Shown: in pieces, positions 27,826-38,466 of the stretch
Layout: each line of letters opens with the position of its first letter
How positions within the stretch are numbered: position 1 is the stretch's first letter
NCBI RefSeq assembly: GCF_013031355.1
Contig: NZ_WPZO01000007.1
Location: forward strand, 124,001-188,000
Reading direction: 5' to 3'
Origin: Ruegeria arenilitoris
Lineage (GTDB): Bacteria; Pseudomonadota; Alphaproteobacteria; Rhodobacterales; Rhodobacteraceae
Length of the DNA: 64,000 nt
Position numbers and translations under genes: made by a program
Notes under the pieces: model-generated
Told to the model about the DNA's origin: nothing
What the model saw: the letters and a program-made list of their open reading frames with translations, nothing else
The model's database searches: none

Positions 27826-29223
27826 ATGACACAAGAAAAATGGGGACAACTACGTAACAAATTGCTCAAGGCAGTCGGCAAGAACAACTACACCACCTGG
27901 ATCGAACCTCTTGAATTCCAAGAGCTGCAGGATGGCGTAGCCGTTTTTTCGGTGCCGACGAATTTCATGGGCAATTATGTAAGCCAGAACTTTGCGGATC
28001 TCATCCTGTACGAGATGAACACCGCAGGGGAAACGGTGCAGCGCCTGGCCTTTCGCGTTGCCGCCAATTCGCCAGTGCGACCGTCCAACGAATCCGTATC
28101 CGCGCCCGCGGTCGCGCAGGTCGCGCCGCAACCCCAGTCTCTGTCACAGCAGGCCGAGGTGTCAGGTGATGCGCTGGAATCACTGCAGGCCGCACCATTG
28201 GACGCGCGTTTCACCTTTGACAGCTTCGTGGTCGGCAAACCCAACGAGCTGGCGCATGCCGCCGCGCGCCGTGTCGCGGAAGGTGGTCCCGTCACTTTCA
28301 ACCCGCTGGTTCTCTATGGTGGCGTCGGTCTGGGTAAAACCCACCTGATGCACGCTATTGCATGGGAGCTGAAAACCAAGCGGCCCGAACTGAATGTGCT
28401 GTACCTGTCCGCTGAACAGTTCATGTACCGCTTCGTGCGCGCGCTGCGTGAGCGCCGGATGATGGATTTCAAACATCTGTTCCGTTCGGTCGATGTGCTG
28501 ATGGTGGATGACGTGCAGTTCATCGCGGGCAAGGATTCGACTCAGGAAGAATTCTTCCACACCTTCAACGCGCTGGTGGACCAGAACAAGCAGATCATCA
28601 TCTCGGCCGACCGCGCCCCCGGCGAGATCAAGGATCTGGAAGACCGCGTGAAATCTCGTCTGCAATGCGGTCTGGTCGTCGACCTGCACCCGACCGATTA
28701 CGAATTGCGTCTGGGCATCCTGCAGAACAAGGTGCAGCAGTACAGCAATACATATCCCGACCTGACCATTGCCGATGGCGTGTTGGAATTCCTTGCTCAT
28801 CGCATCTCGACCAACGTTCGCGTGCTGGAAGGTGCCCTGACCCGTCTGTTCGCTTTTGCCTCGCTGGTGGGGCGTGAGATCGACATGGAGCTGACGCAGG
28901 ATTGTCTGGCTGACGTGCTGCGCGCGTCCGAGCGAAAGATCACTGTCGAAGAGATTCAGCGCAAAGTCTCCGACTATTACAACATCCGTCTGTCAGACAT
29001 CATCGGCCCCAAGCGCCTGCGGTCCTATGCCCGCCCGCGTCAGGTGGCAATGTATCTGTGCAAGCAACTGACCAGCCGCTCGCTGCCCGAGATTGGCCGC
29101 CGTTTTGGCGGGCGTGACCACACCACTGTCATGCATGGTGTAAAACGCATCGAAGAGCTTAAAACCACCGACGGCCAGATTGCCGAAGACGTGGAAATGC
29201 TGCGCCGCGCGCTGGAAGCCTGA
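27826..29223 (+). CDS. dnaA: Chromosomal replication initiator protein DnaA
   Basis: A 465-residue DnaA. Domain I (about 1-85) starts MTQEKWGQLRNKLLKAVG; a short linker; the AAA+ domain has Walker A GGVGLGKTHL (165-174) and Walker B LMVDDVQFIAGK; the C-terminal DNA-binding domain carries the DnaA signature GRDHTTVMHGVKRIEEL. The ATG at 27826 follows GAGG at 7 bp and gives the standard N-terminus; an ATG seven codons upstream lacks this spacing. ATP-bound DnaA opens the origin and also acts as a transcription factor. Followed by a terminator and then dnaN. Confidence 0.97.
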   Translation: MTQEKWGQLRNKLLKAVGKNNYTTWIEPLEFQELQDGVAVFSVPTNFMGNYVSQNFADLILYEMNTAGETVQRLAFRVAANSPVRPSNESVSAPAVAQVAPQPQSLSQQAEVSGDALESLQAAPLDARFTFDSFVVGKPNELAHAAARRVAEGGPVTFNPLVLYGGVGLGKTHLMHAIAWELKTKRPELNVLYLSAEQFMYRFVRALRERRMMDFKHLFRSVDVLMVDDVQFIAGKDSTQEEFFHTFNALVDQNKQIIISADRAPGEIKDLEDRVKSRLQCGLVVDLHPTDYELRLGILQNKVQQYSNTYPDLTIADGVLEFLAHRISTNVRVLEGALTRLFAFASLVGREIDMELTQDCLADVLRASERKITVEEIQRKVSDYYNIRLSDIIGPKRLRSYARPRQVAMYLCKQLTSRSLPEIGRRFGGRDHTTVMHGVKRIEELKTTDGQIAEDVEMLRRALEA

Positions 29224-29249
29224 GACTTACCTCAAGCCCCTCAGGAAAC

Positions 29250-29279
29250 GCCCCGGACCTTCGTGCCCGGGGCTTTTTT
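29250..29279 (+). terminator. Rho-independent terminator after dnaA
   Basis: Perfect 7-bp GC stem (29250-29256 with 29267-29273), 10-nt loop and six T. It separates dnaA from dnaN transcription. Confidence 0.85.
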
Positions 29280-29401
29280 GTGCGCTTTAATCCACGTTTA
29301 CCCTGGAACTGTGCCCGCCGGGCCACGCGGCCCTTGACGCATTGGGCGTTCCGACCCAGAAAACCATAAAAAATCCTTGTGCCTCAGGGTGGAACCGCTA
29401 A

Positions 29402-29428
29402 CGTGCCAGTCCCGCCCATGTTGGCACG
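29402..29428 (+). promoter_or_regulatory. Hairpin in the dnaN leader
   Basis: Perfect inverted repeat CGTGCCA/TGGCACG (29402-29408 and 29422-29428) with a 13-nt loop, 20 bp before the dnaN start. It could be a protein-binding site or an mRNA hairpin near the ribosome binding site. Confidence 0.4.
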
Positions 29429-29448
29429 CAAGTCAGAGGAATTAGGGT

Positions 29449-30570
29449 ATGAAGATCAGCATCGAACGCGGCACCCTTCTCAAGGCCGTTTCCCAGGCCC
29501 AATCTGTTGTCGAACGTCGCAACACCATTCCCATACTTGCCAACGTGTTGATCGAGGCCGAAGGCGATCAGGCCATGTTCCGCGCCACCGACCTGGATAT
29601 CGAAGTGGTCGACAAGGCCCCGGCGCAGGTGGAGAAGGCAGGTGCAACCACGGTAGCGGCCACCACTCTGCATGAGATCGTGCGCAAACTTCCCGATGGC
29701 GCGCTGGTAACTCTGACTGCCGACAGTGCCGCTGGCCGCCTGACCGTTGAGGCGGGCCGGTCGAACTTCTCGCTGGCGACTTTGCCGAAAGAGGATTTCC
29801 CGGTGATGGCGTCCTCGGAATATCAGTCGAACTTTACGGCTTCGGCCGCGCTGCTGCGGCGGCTGTTCGACAAATCGAAATTTGCCATCTCGACCGAAGA
29901 GACCCGGTATTACCTGAACGGTGTCTATATGCACGTGGCCGATGGGTCCGAAGGCGGCAAGGTGCTGCGCTGCGTGGCCACCGATGGCCACCGTCTGGCC
30001 CGCATCGACGCCGACCTGCCGGATGGCGCCGCAGACATGCCTGGCGTGATTGTGCCGCGCAAGACCGTAGGCGAACTGCGCAAGTTGCTGGATGATGATG
30101 AGATGGACATCGCCGTTTCGGTCAGCGAAACCAAAATCCGTTTCGCAACACCCGACATCACGCTGACGTCGAAAGTGATCGACGGCACGTTCCCCGACTA
30201 CACCCGCGTGATTCCGCAGGGCAATACCCGCCAGCTGGAAGTGGACGCCGCCGAGTTCGCGCAGGCCGTTGACCGGGTTGCCACCGTTTCGTCCGAACGC
30301 TCGCGCGCGGTGAAACTGCAATTGGATGCGGACAAGCTGGTTCTGTCGGTCAACGCACCGGACAGTGGTGCCGCCGAGGAAGAACTGGCCGTGGCCTATG
30401 GCGATGAGCGGCTGGAGATCGGCTTCAACGCCAAGTACCTGCTCGAGATTGCCTCGCAGGTGGACCGTGAGAACGCGGTGTTCCTGTTCAACTCGGCCGG
30501 TGATCCGACGCTGATGCGCGAAGGCAATGATCAGAGCGCGGTCTACGTTGTCATGCCGATGCGCGTCTGA
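29449..30570 (+). CDS. dnaN: DNA polymerase III subunit beta (sliding clamp)
   Basis: A 373-residue beta clamp. The N-terminus MKISIERGTLLKAVSQAQSVVERRNTIPILANVLIEA and the C-terminal ...SAVYVVMPMRV are typical, and the three repeated clamp domains fill the length. The ring tethers Pol III and other enzymes to DNA. A purine-rich site (GAGGAATTAGGG) precedes the start. recF follows 39 bp later on the same strand. Confidence 0.97.
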   Translation: MKISIERGTLLKAVSQAQSVVERRNTIPILANVLIEAEGDQAMFRATDLDIEVVDKAPAQVEKAGATTVAATTLHEIVRKLPDGALVTLTADSAAGRLTVEAGRSNFSLATLPKEDFPVMASSEYQSNFTASAALLRRLFDKSKFAISTEETRYYLNGVYMHVADGSEGGKVLRCVATDGHRLARIDADLPDGAADMPGVIVPRKTVGELRKLLDDDEMDIAVSVSETKIRFATPDITLTSKVIDGTFPDYTRVIPQGNTRQLEVDAAEFAQAVDRVATVSSERSRAVKLQLDADKLVLSVNAPDSGAAEEELAVAYGDERLEIGFNAKYLLEIASQVDRENAVFLFNSAGDPTLMREGNDQSAVYVVMPMRV

Positions 30571-30609
30571 TCGACCCTGCGGGGTGATCCTTAACGGAAG
30601 GGAGGGGTC

Positions 30610-31707
30610 ATGACTTTGGCCCTGACCGAACTTACGGTCTCGCATTTCCGGTCTCACAAGCTGGCGCGGCTGTCTTTGGATGGGCGGCCGGTGGCCATTC
30701 ATGGGCCGAACGGGGCCGGCAAGACCAATATTCTTGAAGCGGTGTCGTTGTTCTCACCCGGTCGCGGGATGCGCCGGGCGAGTGCGGCCGAGATGACCCG
30801 GCGTCCCGAGGCGCTGGGCTGGAAGCTGTCCGGGTTGCTGAATGCACAGGGGCAGAATTACGAAATCGAAACATGGTCCGAAGGGGGCGCGGCGCGTCAG
30901 GTCCGGATTGATGGCAAGGCGGTTAGCCAGATCGATTTGGGTAAGCTGGCGCGCGTGGTCTGGCTGATCCCGTCGATGGATCGGTTGTGGATCGAAGGTG
31001 CGGAAGGGCGGCGGCGGTTTTTGGATCGCATCGCGCTGAGCTTCGACCCGGCTCATGCCGAAGCGTCCCTGACTTATGAAAAATCCATGCGCGAACGGAA
31101 CCGTCTATTGAAAGAGCAGGTGCGCGATGCGCATTGGTACGCGGCGCTTGAGGGGCAGATGGCCGCAACCGGTCATCGCATTCACGTGGCGCGCTTGGCG
31201 GCGTTGGGTCACTTGAGGGCGGCGCAGGAGCAGGCGGAAACCGCTTTCCCGTCGGCCGATCTGGAGCTGGTACAGACTGAAGGGGCGATGCCCGAATCGG
31301 CCGAGGATCTGCGCGAGGCGCTGAATGAAAGCCGGTTCCGCGATCTGGGGGCAGGGCGCACGTTGGTCGGGCCGCATCGGTCGGATCTGTATGGCGTATT
31401 CGCCGCCAAGGGCGTTCCGGCCAAGGATTGCTCGACCGGAGAGCAGAAGGCGCTGCTTGTCTCGCTGATCTTGTCGAACGCGCGGGCGCTGGCCGGAATG
31501 GTAGGGGCGCCTCCGATCGTGTTGCTGGATGAGGTAGCCGCACACTTGGATGCCCGGCGGCGCGCGGCGCTTTATGATGAGATTTGCGCGCTGGGGGCTC
31601 AGGCCTGGATGACAGGCACCGGGCCTGAGCTGTTTGCGGAGTTGGGTGACCGGGCCCAAACGCTGATCGTGACTGAAGGCGATGAGGGCTCGGTTGTCGC
31701 CACTTAG
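30610..31707 (+). CDS. recF: DNA replication and repair protein RecF
   Basis: A 365-residue SMC-like ATPase. Walker A is GPNGAGKTNILEA (about 32-44), the signature motif DCSTGEQKALLVSLIL lies near residue 276, and Walker B IVLLDEVAAHLD follows. It loads RecA at gaps with RecO and RecR. The ribosome binding site GGAGGGG is very strong. It converges with the AhpD-like gene, overlapping its stop by 4 bp. Confidence 0.96.
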   Translation: MTLALTELTVSHFRSHKLARLSLDGRPVAIHGPNGAGKTNILEAVSLFSPGRGMRRASAAEMTRRPEALGWKLSGLLNAQGQNYEIETWSEGGAARQVRIDGKAVSQIDLGKLARVVWLIPSMDRLWIEGAEGRRRFLDRIALSFDPAHAEASLTYEKSMRERNRLLKEQVRDAHWYAALEGQMAATGHRIHVARLAALGHLRAAQEQAETAFPSADLELVQTEGAMPESAEDLREALNESRFRDLGAGRTLVGPHRSDLYGVFAAKGVPAKDCSTGEQKALLVSLILSNARALAGMVGAPPIVLLDEVAAHLDARRRAALYDEICALGAQAWMTGTGPELFAELGDRAQTLIVTEGDEGSVVAT

Positions 31708-32270
31708 GCTGGTTCGCCGACTTTGCGTTCCCACAAGAAGCCGCGCATGACCTCATCCACCGGTGTTTTTGCCATGTGGTTGACGTAGTTCGACATGGTT
31801 TTCTGTGCCAAACCCAGCACCACGTCCAGAACGGCGCGGTGCGAGTAACCGGCGTCAAAGAACGCCTGCAACTGTTCCTCGGTCGGGTTGCCGCGGGTCT
31901 CCATCACTTGCAGGGTGAAGGTGCGGAGCGCTTCCAGCTTGGCGCTCGGCAGCGGTGTTTCGTTGCGCAGGGCTTCGGTGATCTCGTCCGAGACCTTCAT
32001 CATTTTGGCGATGCCAGTGTGGGCGGGCACGCAGTAGTGGCACTCGTTTTCAACGTTGATGGTCTGCCAGACGACGGTTTTCTCGTCATTGTCGAAATCG
32101 GTCTGCATGAACAGGCCGTGCAGAACCTGATAGCCTTCCAGATGCTGCGGGCTTTCTGCCATTACCTTGTGCAGGCCGGGCAGGCGACCGAATGCGGCCT
32201 GAGATTTCTCGAGCAGCGGTTTGGACCCTTCGGGCGCGGATTCGAGGTCATGAGACGGGAAATTGGCCAT
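31704..32270 (-). CDS. Carboxymuconolactone decarboxylase-family (AhpD-like) protein
   Basis: 188 residues, all-helical AhpD-like fold. The peroxidase-type motif is ENECHYCVPAHTG: Glu, a CxxC pair and a downstream His, as in AhpD and related alkylhydroperoxidases. Divergent from a TetR gene with two palindromic sites between them, so it is probably the repressor's target and is likely induced by a reactive or toxic compound. The actual substrate is unknown. The gene pair sits between recF and gyrB. Confidence 0.88.
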   Translation of the reverse strand: MANFPSHDLESAPEGSKPLLEKSQAAFGRLPGLHKVMAESPQHLEGYQVLHGLFMQTDFDNDEKTVVWQTINVENECHYCVPAHTGIAKMMKVSDEITEALRNETPLPSAKLEALRTFTLQVMETRGNPTEEQLQAFFDAGYSHRAVLDVVLGLAQKTMSNYVNHMAKTPVDEVMRGFLWERKVGEPA

Positions 32271-32315
32271 GTCGGAACTCCTGTTTCTGGCGTGATGAGA
32301 CAGAAATAGGGTTTC

Positions 32316-32355
32316 TTGAGTGATCGCTCAAGTATATATTTGAGCGGACGTTCAA
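32316..32355. promoter_or_regulatory. Tandem TetR operators between ahpD-like and tetR genes
   Basis: Two 16-bp imperfect palindromes with the same outer half-sites: TTGAGTGATCGCTCAA (32316-32331) and TTGAGCGGACGTTCAA (32340-32355), with centres 24 bp apart, separated by an AT-rich TATATAT that could be the -10 of either promoter. They lie in the 96-bp divergent gap, exactly where a TetR dimer pair would act. Confidence 0.7.
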
Positions 32356-32366
32356 GTATTGGTGAG

Positions 32367-32942
32367 ATGATGCCCCGCAAACCTTCCTATGATCGCGATG
32401 CGCTGATCGCGCAGGCACGTGACATTTTCTGGCGTCAAGGCTGGGCCGGGACATCGTTGAAGGATCTGGAGCGGGAGTTGAAGCTGAAGCCGGGCAGCTT
32501 TTATGCGGCGTTCGGGTCCAAAGATGCGCTCTATGCCCTCGCGCTGGAGCGCTATGCGCAGGACGGGGTCGCAAACATGATGGCACTGGCAGAGGAACTC
32601 GGGCCGCTCGGTGCACTCAAGGCGCAGCCGCGTCGCGTGGTCGAGGCGTCGGAACTGCCGACCAAAGCGTGTATGTTGGCCAAGACCTATGCCGAATTGC
32701 AGGCCAAGGATCATGATCTGGCCGGTCAGGCGCGCATCCATATGGTTGCGATGAAGTCCTGCTTTGCGGACCTGTTTCGCCGCGCACAGGAGGCCGGAGA
32801 GATCGCCCCCGGCCGCGACCCAAACCGCCTTGCAGCGCGGTATCAATCCGACCTTCTGGGGCTGCGCTTGTCCGCCGAGCGCGACGATGTGAACGCGGCG
32901 GAAATCGCCGAGGATATCGCGGCGGACCTCGATCGGCTTTGA
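32367..32942 (+). CDS. TetR family transcriptional regulator
   Basis: About 191 residues. The N-terminal HTH is RDALIAQARDIFWRQGWAGTSLKDLERELKLKPGSFYAAFGSKDALYALAL in shortened terms (about 8-57), followed by the ligand-binding helical domain. The Met-Met start at 32367/32370 is preceded by GGTGAG. It probably represses itself and the divergent AhpD-like gene through the two palindromes in the gap. Confidence 0.9.
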   Translation: MMPRKPSYDRDALIAQARDIFWRQGWAGTSLKDLERELKLKPGSFYAAFGSKDALYALALERYAQDGVANMMALAEELGPLGALKAQPRRVVEASELPTKACMLAKTYAELQAKDHDLAGQARIHMVAMKSCFADLFRRAQEAGEIAPGRDPNRLAARYQSDLLGLRLSAERDDVNAAEIAEDIAADLDRL

Positions 32943-35462
<2,520 letters not shown>

Positions 35463-35489
35463 TCCTGTTGTCTGGTCTAAGATAATTGG

Positions 35490-35530
35490 CGGCAATCGCG
35501 ACCTGAGGTGTCACCCCAGCGCGGTTGCCG
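35490..35530 (+). terminator. Long hairpin after gyrB
   Basis: An 11-bp stem with one G-U pair (35490-35500 with 35520-35530) and a 19-nt loop, 28 bp after the gyrB stop. There is no T run, so it is more likely a 3'-end stabiliser or a rho-linked structure than an intrinsic terminator. Confidence 0.45.
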
Positions 35531-35582
35531 ATACTACAGTTTCGTCGTCGGTTTATTTCCAACTGCTTGTCGGACCGGTACA

Positions 35583-35777
35583 TCAGGTGCTTTGCGTTTT
35601 CGCGGCTACACGCTGGTCATATGCCGCGCGGGAATTATCGATGTCTTCTCTCTTTTCGGCTGCCCATTCCCAGAGAGTGTGAAGCGGCAATATCAGTGAT
35701 CTGCCCGTAGGGGTCAAATCATACTCGATGCGGTGCCGATATTTCATCAAAGGCTGTTCTTCTTCTTTCGCAGGCAT
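35583..35777 (-). pseudogene. Truncated HxlR family regulator (HTH lost)
   Basis: A 64-residue reading frame. Residues 12-45 (KYRHRIEYDLTPTGRSLILP, then LHTLWEWA) match the C-terminal wing and helix of HxlR-type winged-helix regulators, which are about 110-130 residues long. The DNA-recognition helices that should come first are absent: the frame begins MPAKEEEQPL directly before the wing. A very good ribosome binding site (AGGAGAGG) still precedes the ATG, so this looks like an internal deletion that fused the original start to the 3' part. Divergent from the broken DoxX-like gene, the usual partner of HxlR regulators. Confidence 0.7.
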
Positions 35778-35841
35778 TTTCCTCTCCTTTCTTCATGCGA
35801 GCAAAAAAGTGCGTAAGGAAATCAACAGGAACAAAATCAAA

Positions 35842-36216
35842 ATGGTGTATTGGAGTTCAACCGGCCTGATTGCTCTTATGTACTTTGGAGGAGCTGCCCT
35901 CGATGCGACTCAGAGGGATATGGTCAACGCGGCATAAACCGCACTCGGGGCTCCGCTGTACCTTGTTTCCGTTCTGATGTTCGCAAAGGTTCTTGGCGCA
36001 ATCGCAATTTTGGTGCGTCGCCCGGTTTAGCTGCCCGACCTTGCCGATGCGGCCATGTTCTTCCTTCTGCTGCTGGCGGTTTCGGCGCATGTCAACGTCA
36101 GTGACGGTGGATTTATCCCAGCGCTGGTTGGTGTCGTGCTATTGGCCGTATCGTTCTTTACACAAAACAGGGCACGCGAAACCCCCTCGCCCTATGCATG
36201 TTCCGCAAGCGTCTGA
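35842..36216 (+). pseudogene. DoxX-like membrane protein gene with two in-frame stop codons
   Basis: One continuous frame of 124 codons reads as a four-helix DoxX-like protein: VYWSSTGLIALMYFGGAALD, then APLYLVSVLMFAKVLGAIAI, LPDLADAAMFFLLLLAVSAH, and FIPALVGVVLLAVSFF. It is interrupted by TAA at 35935-35937 (after ...RDMVNAA) and TAG at 36028-36030 (after ...LVRRPV), and closes at TGA 36214-36216. No frameshift is needed to join the parts. In intact relatives these positions appear, from memory, to be Tyr-like and Ser-like, each one substitution from a stop. The gene is therefore dead or needs readthrough. Confidence 0.85.
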
Positions 36217-36466
36217 CCCGACACCTCAACCAGCCGCACAACACGACAAACGGCAATGACCTCACACCGTGTTAACTGGTGGGCGCCGTCATACCACTGT
36301 TCGGGTGGCGGACGTTTGCGCGCGCACTTGCGGCTTTGCTAGATATGGGCACTAAGTCGTGTTCTGTATTGAGTATCATTTACCGACTGCAGCCTGAAGC
36401 AGAGATTCAAGCCATTAATTTTCTTCGATTTATTTGCCCAAAGAAGCTGCCATTCGCAATGGCTGG

Positions 36467-37057
36467 TCAAACGTCAGCTTTGTAGTGTGCCAGGAACATC
36501 GCGACGCAATCGTCCAACACGTCTTTGGATGTCGGGCTCTCGCCGAGGAAAAACTCCGGCCAGAAAAAGAAGCCTTTGACGAGCATCAGAAGCTGATTGG
36601 TCGCGAAACCCGGATCGGCTTTCCGGATCACGCCTGCATCCATGGCTTCGCTGATCAGCCTCGTTATTGGATAATTGTGCGTTTCGCTTTCTTTGAAGAA
36701 CTGCCGGGAACGGTCAAGGTCACGGATCAGTTCTGAGATGACCATCCTGTTCAATCCTATGGCAGTCTCTTCCGTGATCACTTCGACATAGCGCCATAAA
36801 GCATCCTTCAATTGCTCGACGAAGTCGCGATCCGGGTCATAGGGTACCGGGTCCATGCTCCAGTTCCGCTCGATCATGATCTCAGAAATTGCTTCGAACA
36901 GGGCCTCCTTGCTCTCGAAGTGATTGTAGAGCGTGCGACTCGATACGTTCGCTTTTTTGGCAATGGAGGTTGTCGTTGCCCCGAGAAAGCCCTGCTCACG
37001 GAACTCATCGATAGCTGCATCGATGATGTCTTTTCGTTTTTTTTCAGTGCGTTTCAC
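36467..37057 (-). CDS. TetR family transcriptional regulator
   Basis: 196 residues. HTH at about 8-58 (KDIIDAAIDEFREQGFLGATTTSIAKKANVSSRTLYNHF in outline, ending FESKEALFEAI), then a helical effector domain resembling the AcrR/TetR_C type. Divergent from the exported alpha/beta hydrolase with a 120-bp gap containing an 18-bp palindrome, so the hydrolase gene is the likely target. Ligand unknown. Confidence 0.9.
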   Translation of the reverse strand: MKRTEKKRKDIIDAAIDEFREQGFLGATTTSIAKKANVSSRTLYNHFESKEALFEAISEIMIERNWSMDPVPYDPDRDFVEQLKDALWRYVEVITEETAIGLNRMVISELIRDLDRSRQFFKESETHNYPITRLISEAMDAGVIRKADPGFATNQLLMLVKGFFFWPEFFLGESPTSKDVLDDCVAMFLAHYKADV

Positions 37058-37073
37058 GATTTCAACCTTAAAA

Positions 37074-37091
37074 GTAAATAGCCTTATTTAC
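37074..37091. promoter_or_regulatory. Palindromic operator between tetR and hydrolase genes
   Basis: A perfect inverted repeat GTAAATA-GCCT-TATTTAC (7-bp arms) 16 bp upstream of the tetR start. A second, weaker pair AAGTA...TACTT spans 37111-37132, nearer the hydrolase gene, and shares the AAGTAAA core, so it may be a second site for the same regulator. Confidence 0.65.
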
Positions 37092-37177
37092 AAGTTGTGT
37101 GTGATGCCATAAGTAAACACCATCATGTACTTTTGCAAGGCAAGGTGCCGACCAACCCGAGAAAGCGGAGCATGACC

Positions 37178-38239
37178 ATGATCAAACTTTCACGACGCAA
37201 TGTCCTCCAAACCGCCTCCATCGCTTCCTTGTTGTCTCTCGCGGGCTGGGGAGCAAATGCAAAACAAACCTCACAACCCTCTAACGAAGGACTTTCTGAT
37301 ATGGCCCTTACTGCTGGCAAAAATAAAGTAGCGTTCAAATCCTTTGGTGTGGATTTGGTTGGCGATCTTTACCTTCCCGAAGGTTTCGATGAGACCAAAA
37401 AGTACAAGGCAATCGTGGGCGCCAGCCCGTTCCCACAGGTCAAGGACCAAATTCCGGCAACCTACGGCCCGGAAATGGCCGCGCGTGGCTTCATCTATCT
37501 GGGTTTTGATTATCTGGGCATGGGTGAATCCCCGGCGCTTCCGGGTGAGTTCAAGCAGGCGCGCTACATGTTCCGTCTGATCGAAAACACCTGGGACGCG
37601 GTGTCTTACCTGGGCACTCTGCCCTTCGTTGAAGAAATCCACGGCCTGGGCGTCTGCCAGGGCGGCTCGATCATCGCATCGGCCGCCGTGACAGACCACC
37701 GCATCAAGAAAATCGCGATGGTGTCGGGCATGATGGCGACAGATGCGTTCCAGTGGACCGACCGCGATATGGTCAACCAGATGATCGCCGGTGCCAACAC
37801 ATCGATGCAGAAGCAATATGAGACCGGTGAGCCGGACTATGTCGCCCCGTTCGGTCTGAACGACGAAATGTCCCGCGAAGAGTTCACTGCAGCGGCCGCC
37901 TATCCGGCCATGGCTGGCGAGACCTATGACTACTACGGTCGTGACGGTGTCAAAGGTCCGGTTGCGGTTGCGACCTACACCAATATGCACATCGGCGATC
38001 AGGCCATGCAGTCACTGTTCTCGATCTGCGAAGCCTATGCCGACAAGATCGCGCAGCCGTCACTGACCATCTACGGCACCTCTGCTTCGACGGCGATCTG
38101 CTCAACCGCATTCGTTGAGAAGCTGACCAATGACCACCAAGAACTGGCCTTCGACGAATTCAGCCACGTGGACTTCTACTACAAACCCGAGGCGGTCAAG
38201 GCTTCCACCGACGCTGTGGCAGAGTTCTTCAACGCGTAA
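37178..38239 (+). CDS. Tat-exported alpha/beta hydrolase with cysteine nucleophile elbow
   Basis: 353 residues. The N-terminus MIKLSRRNVLQTASIASLLS is a twin-arginine signal. The hydrolase core runs from about 45; the nucleophile elbow is GVCQGGS with Cys160 in the nucleophile place, as in dienelactone hydrolase, and the C-terminal His is in FSHVDFYY. The second ATG (37178) has GGAG at a good distance, while the first (37172) is too close to it. Probably controlled by the divergent TetR protein. Substrate unknown; an ester or lactone in the periplasm is the reasonable guess. Confidence 0.82.
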   Translation: MIKLSRRNVLQTASIASLLSLAGWGANAKQTSQPSNEGLSDMALTAGKNKVAFKSFGVDLVGDLYLPEGFDETKKYKAIVGASPFPQVKDQIPATYGPEMAARGFIYLGFDYLGMGESPALPGEFKQARYMFRLIENTWDAVSYLGTLPFVEEIHGLGVCQGGSIIASAAVTDHRIKKIAMVSGMMATDAFQWTDRDMVNQMIAGANTSMQKQYETGEPDYVAPFGLNDEMSREEFTAAAAYPAMAGETYDYYGRDGVKGPVAVATYTNMHIGDQAMQSLFSICEAYADKIAQPSLTIYGTSASTAICSTAFVEKLTNDHQELAFDEFSHVDFYYKPEAVKASTDAVAEFFNA

Positions 38240-38317
38240 ACAGGCTAGGCAGAGGTCATGGTATGAGTTCTGCCTTCCATTCGCGCCTGGTTTGCCCTTG
38301 CAGCAGCCTATGACATA

Positions 38318-38342
38318 AGCCCGTCGAGTTTGACGGGCTTTT
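38318..38342. terminator. Hairpin terminator between convergent genes
   Basis: Perfect 8-bp stem (38318-38325 with 38332-38339), 6-nt loop, four T on the + strand and a shorter T stretch on the - strand. It serves the hydrolase gene and possibly the convergent metallo-beta-lactamase-fold gene. Confidence 0.75.
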
Positions 38343-38466
38343 CGAACAGCGCAACGTTATGAGCGCAGCTACATCCTTTGTCCGCTGTGCCCAAGGGAAC
38401 CGCCAGCCAAGCGGACAAAACAGCGTTAGAGAGCTCAAATCGAGGGCTTTTGGGCGCCATTTTTGA

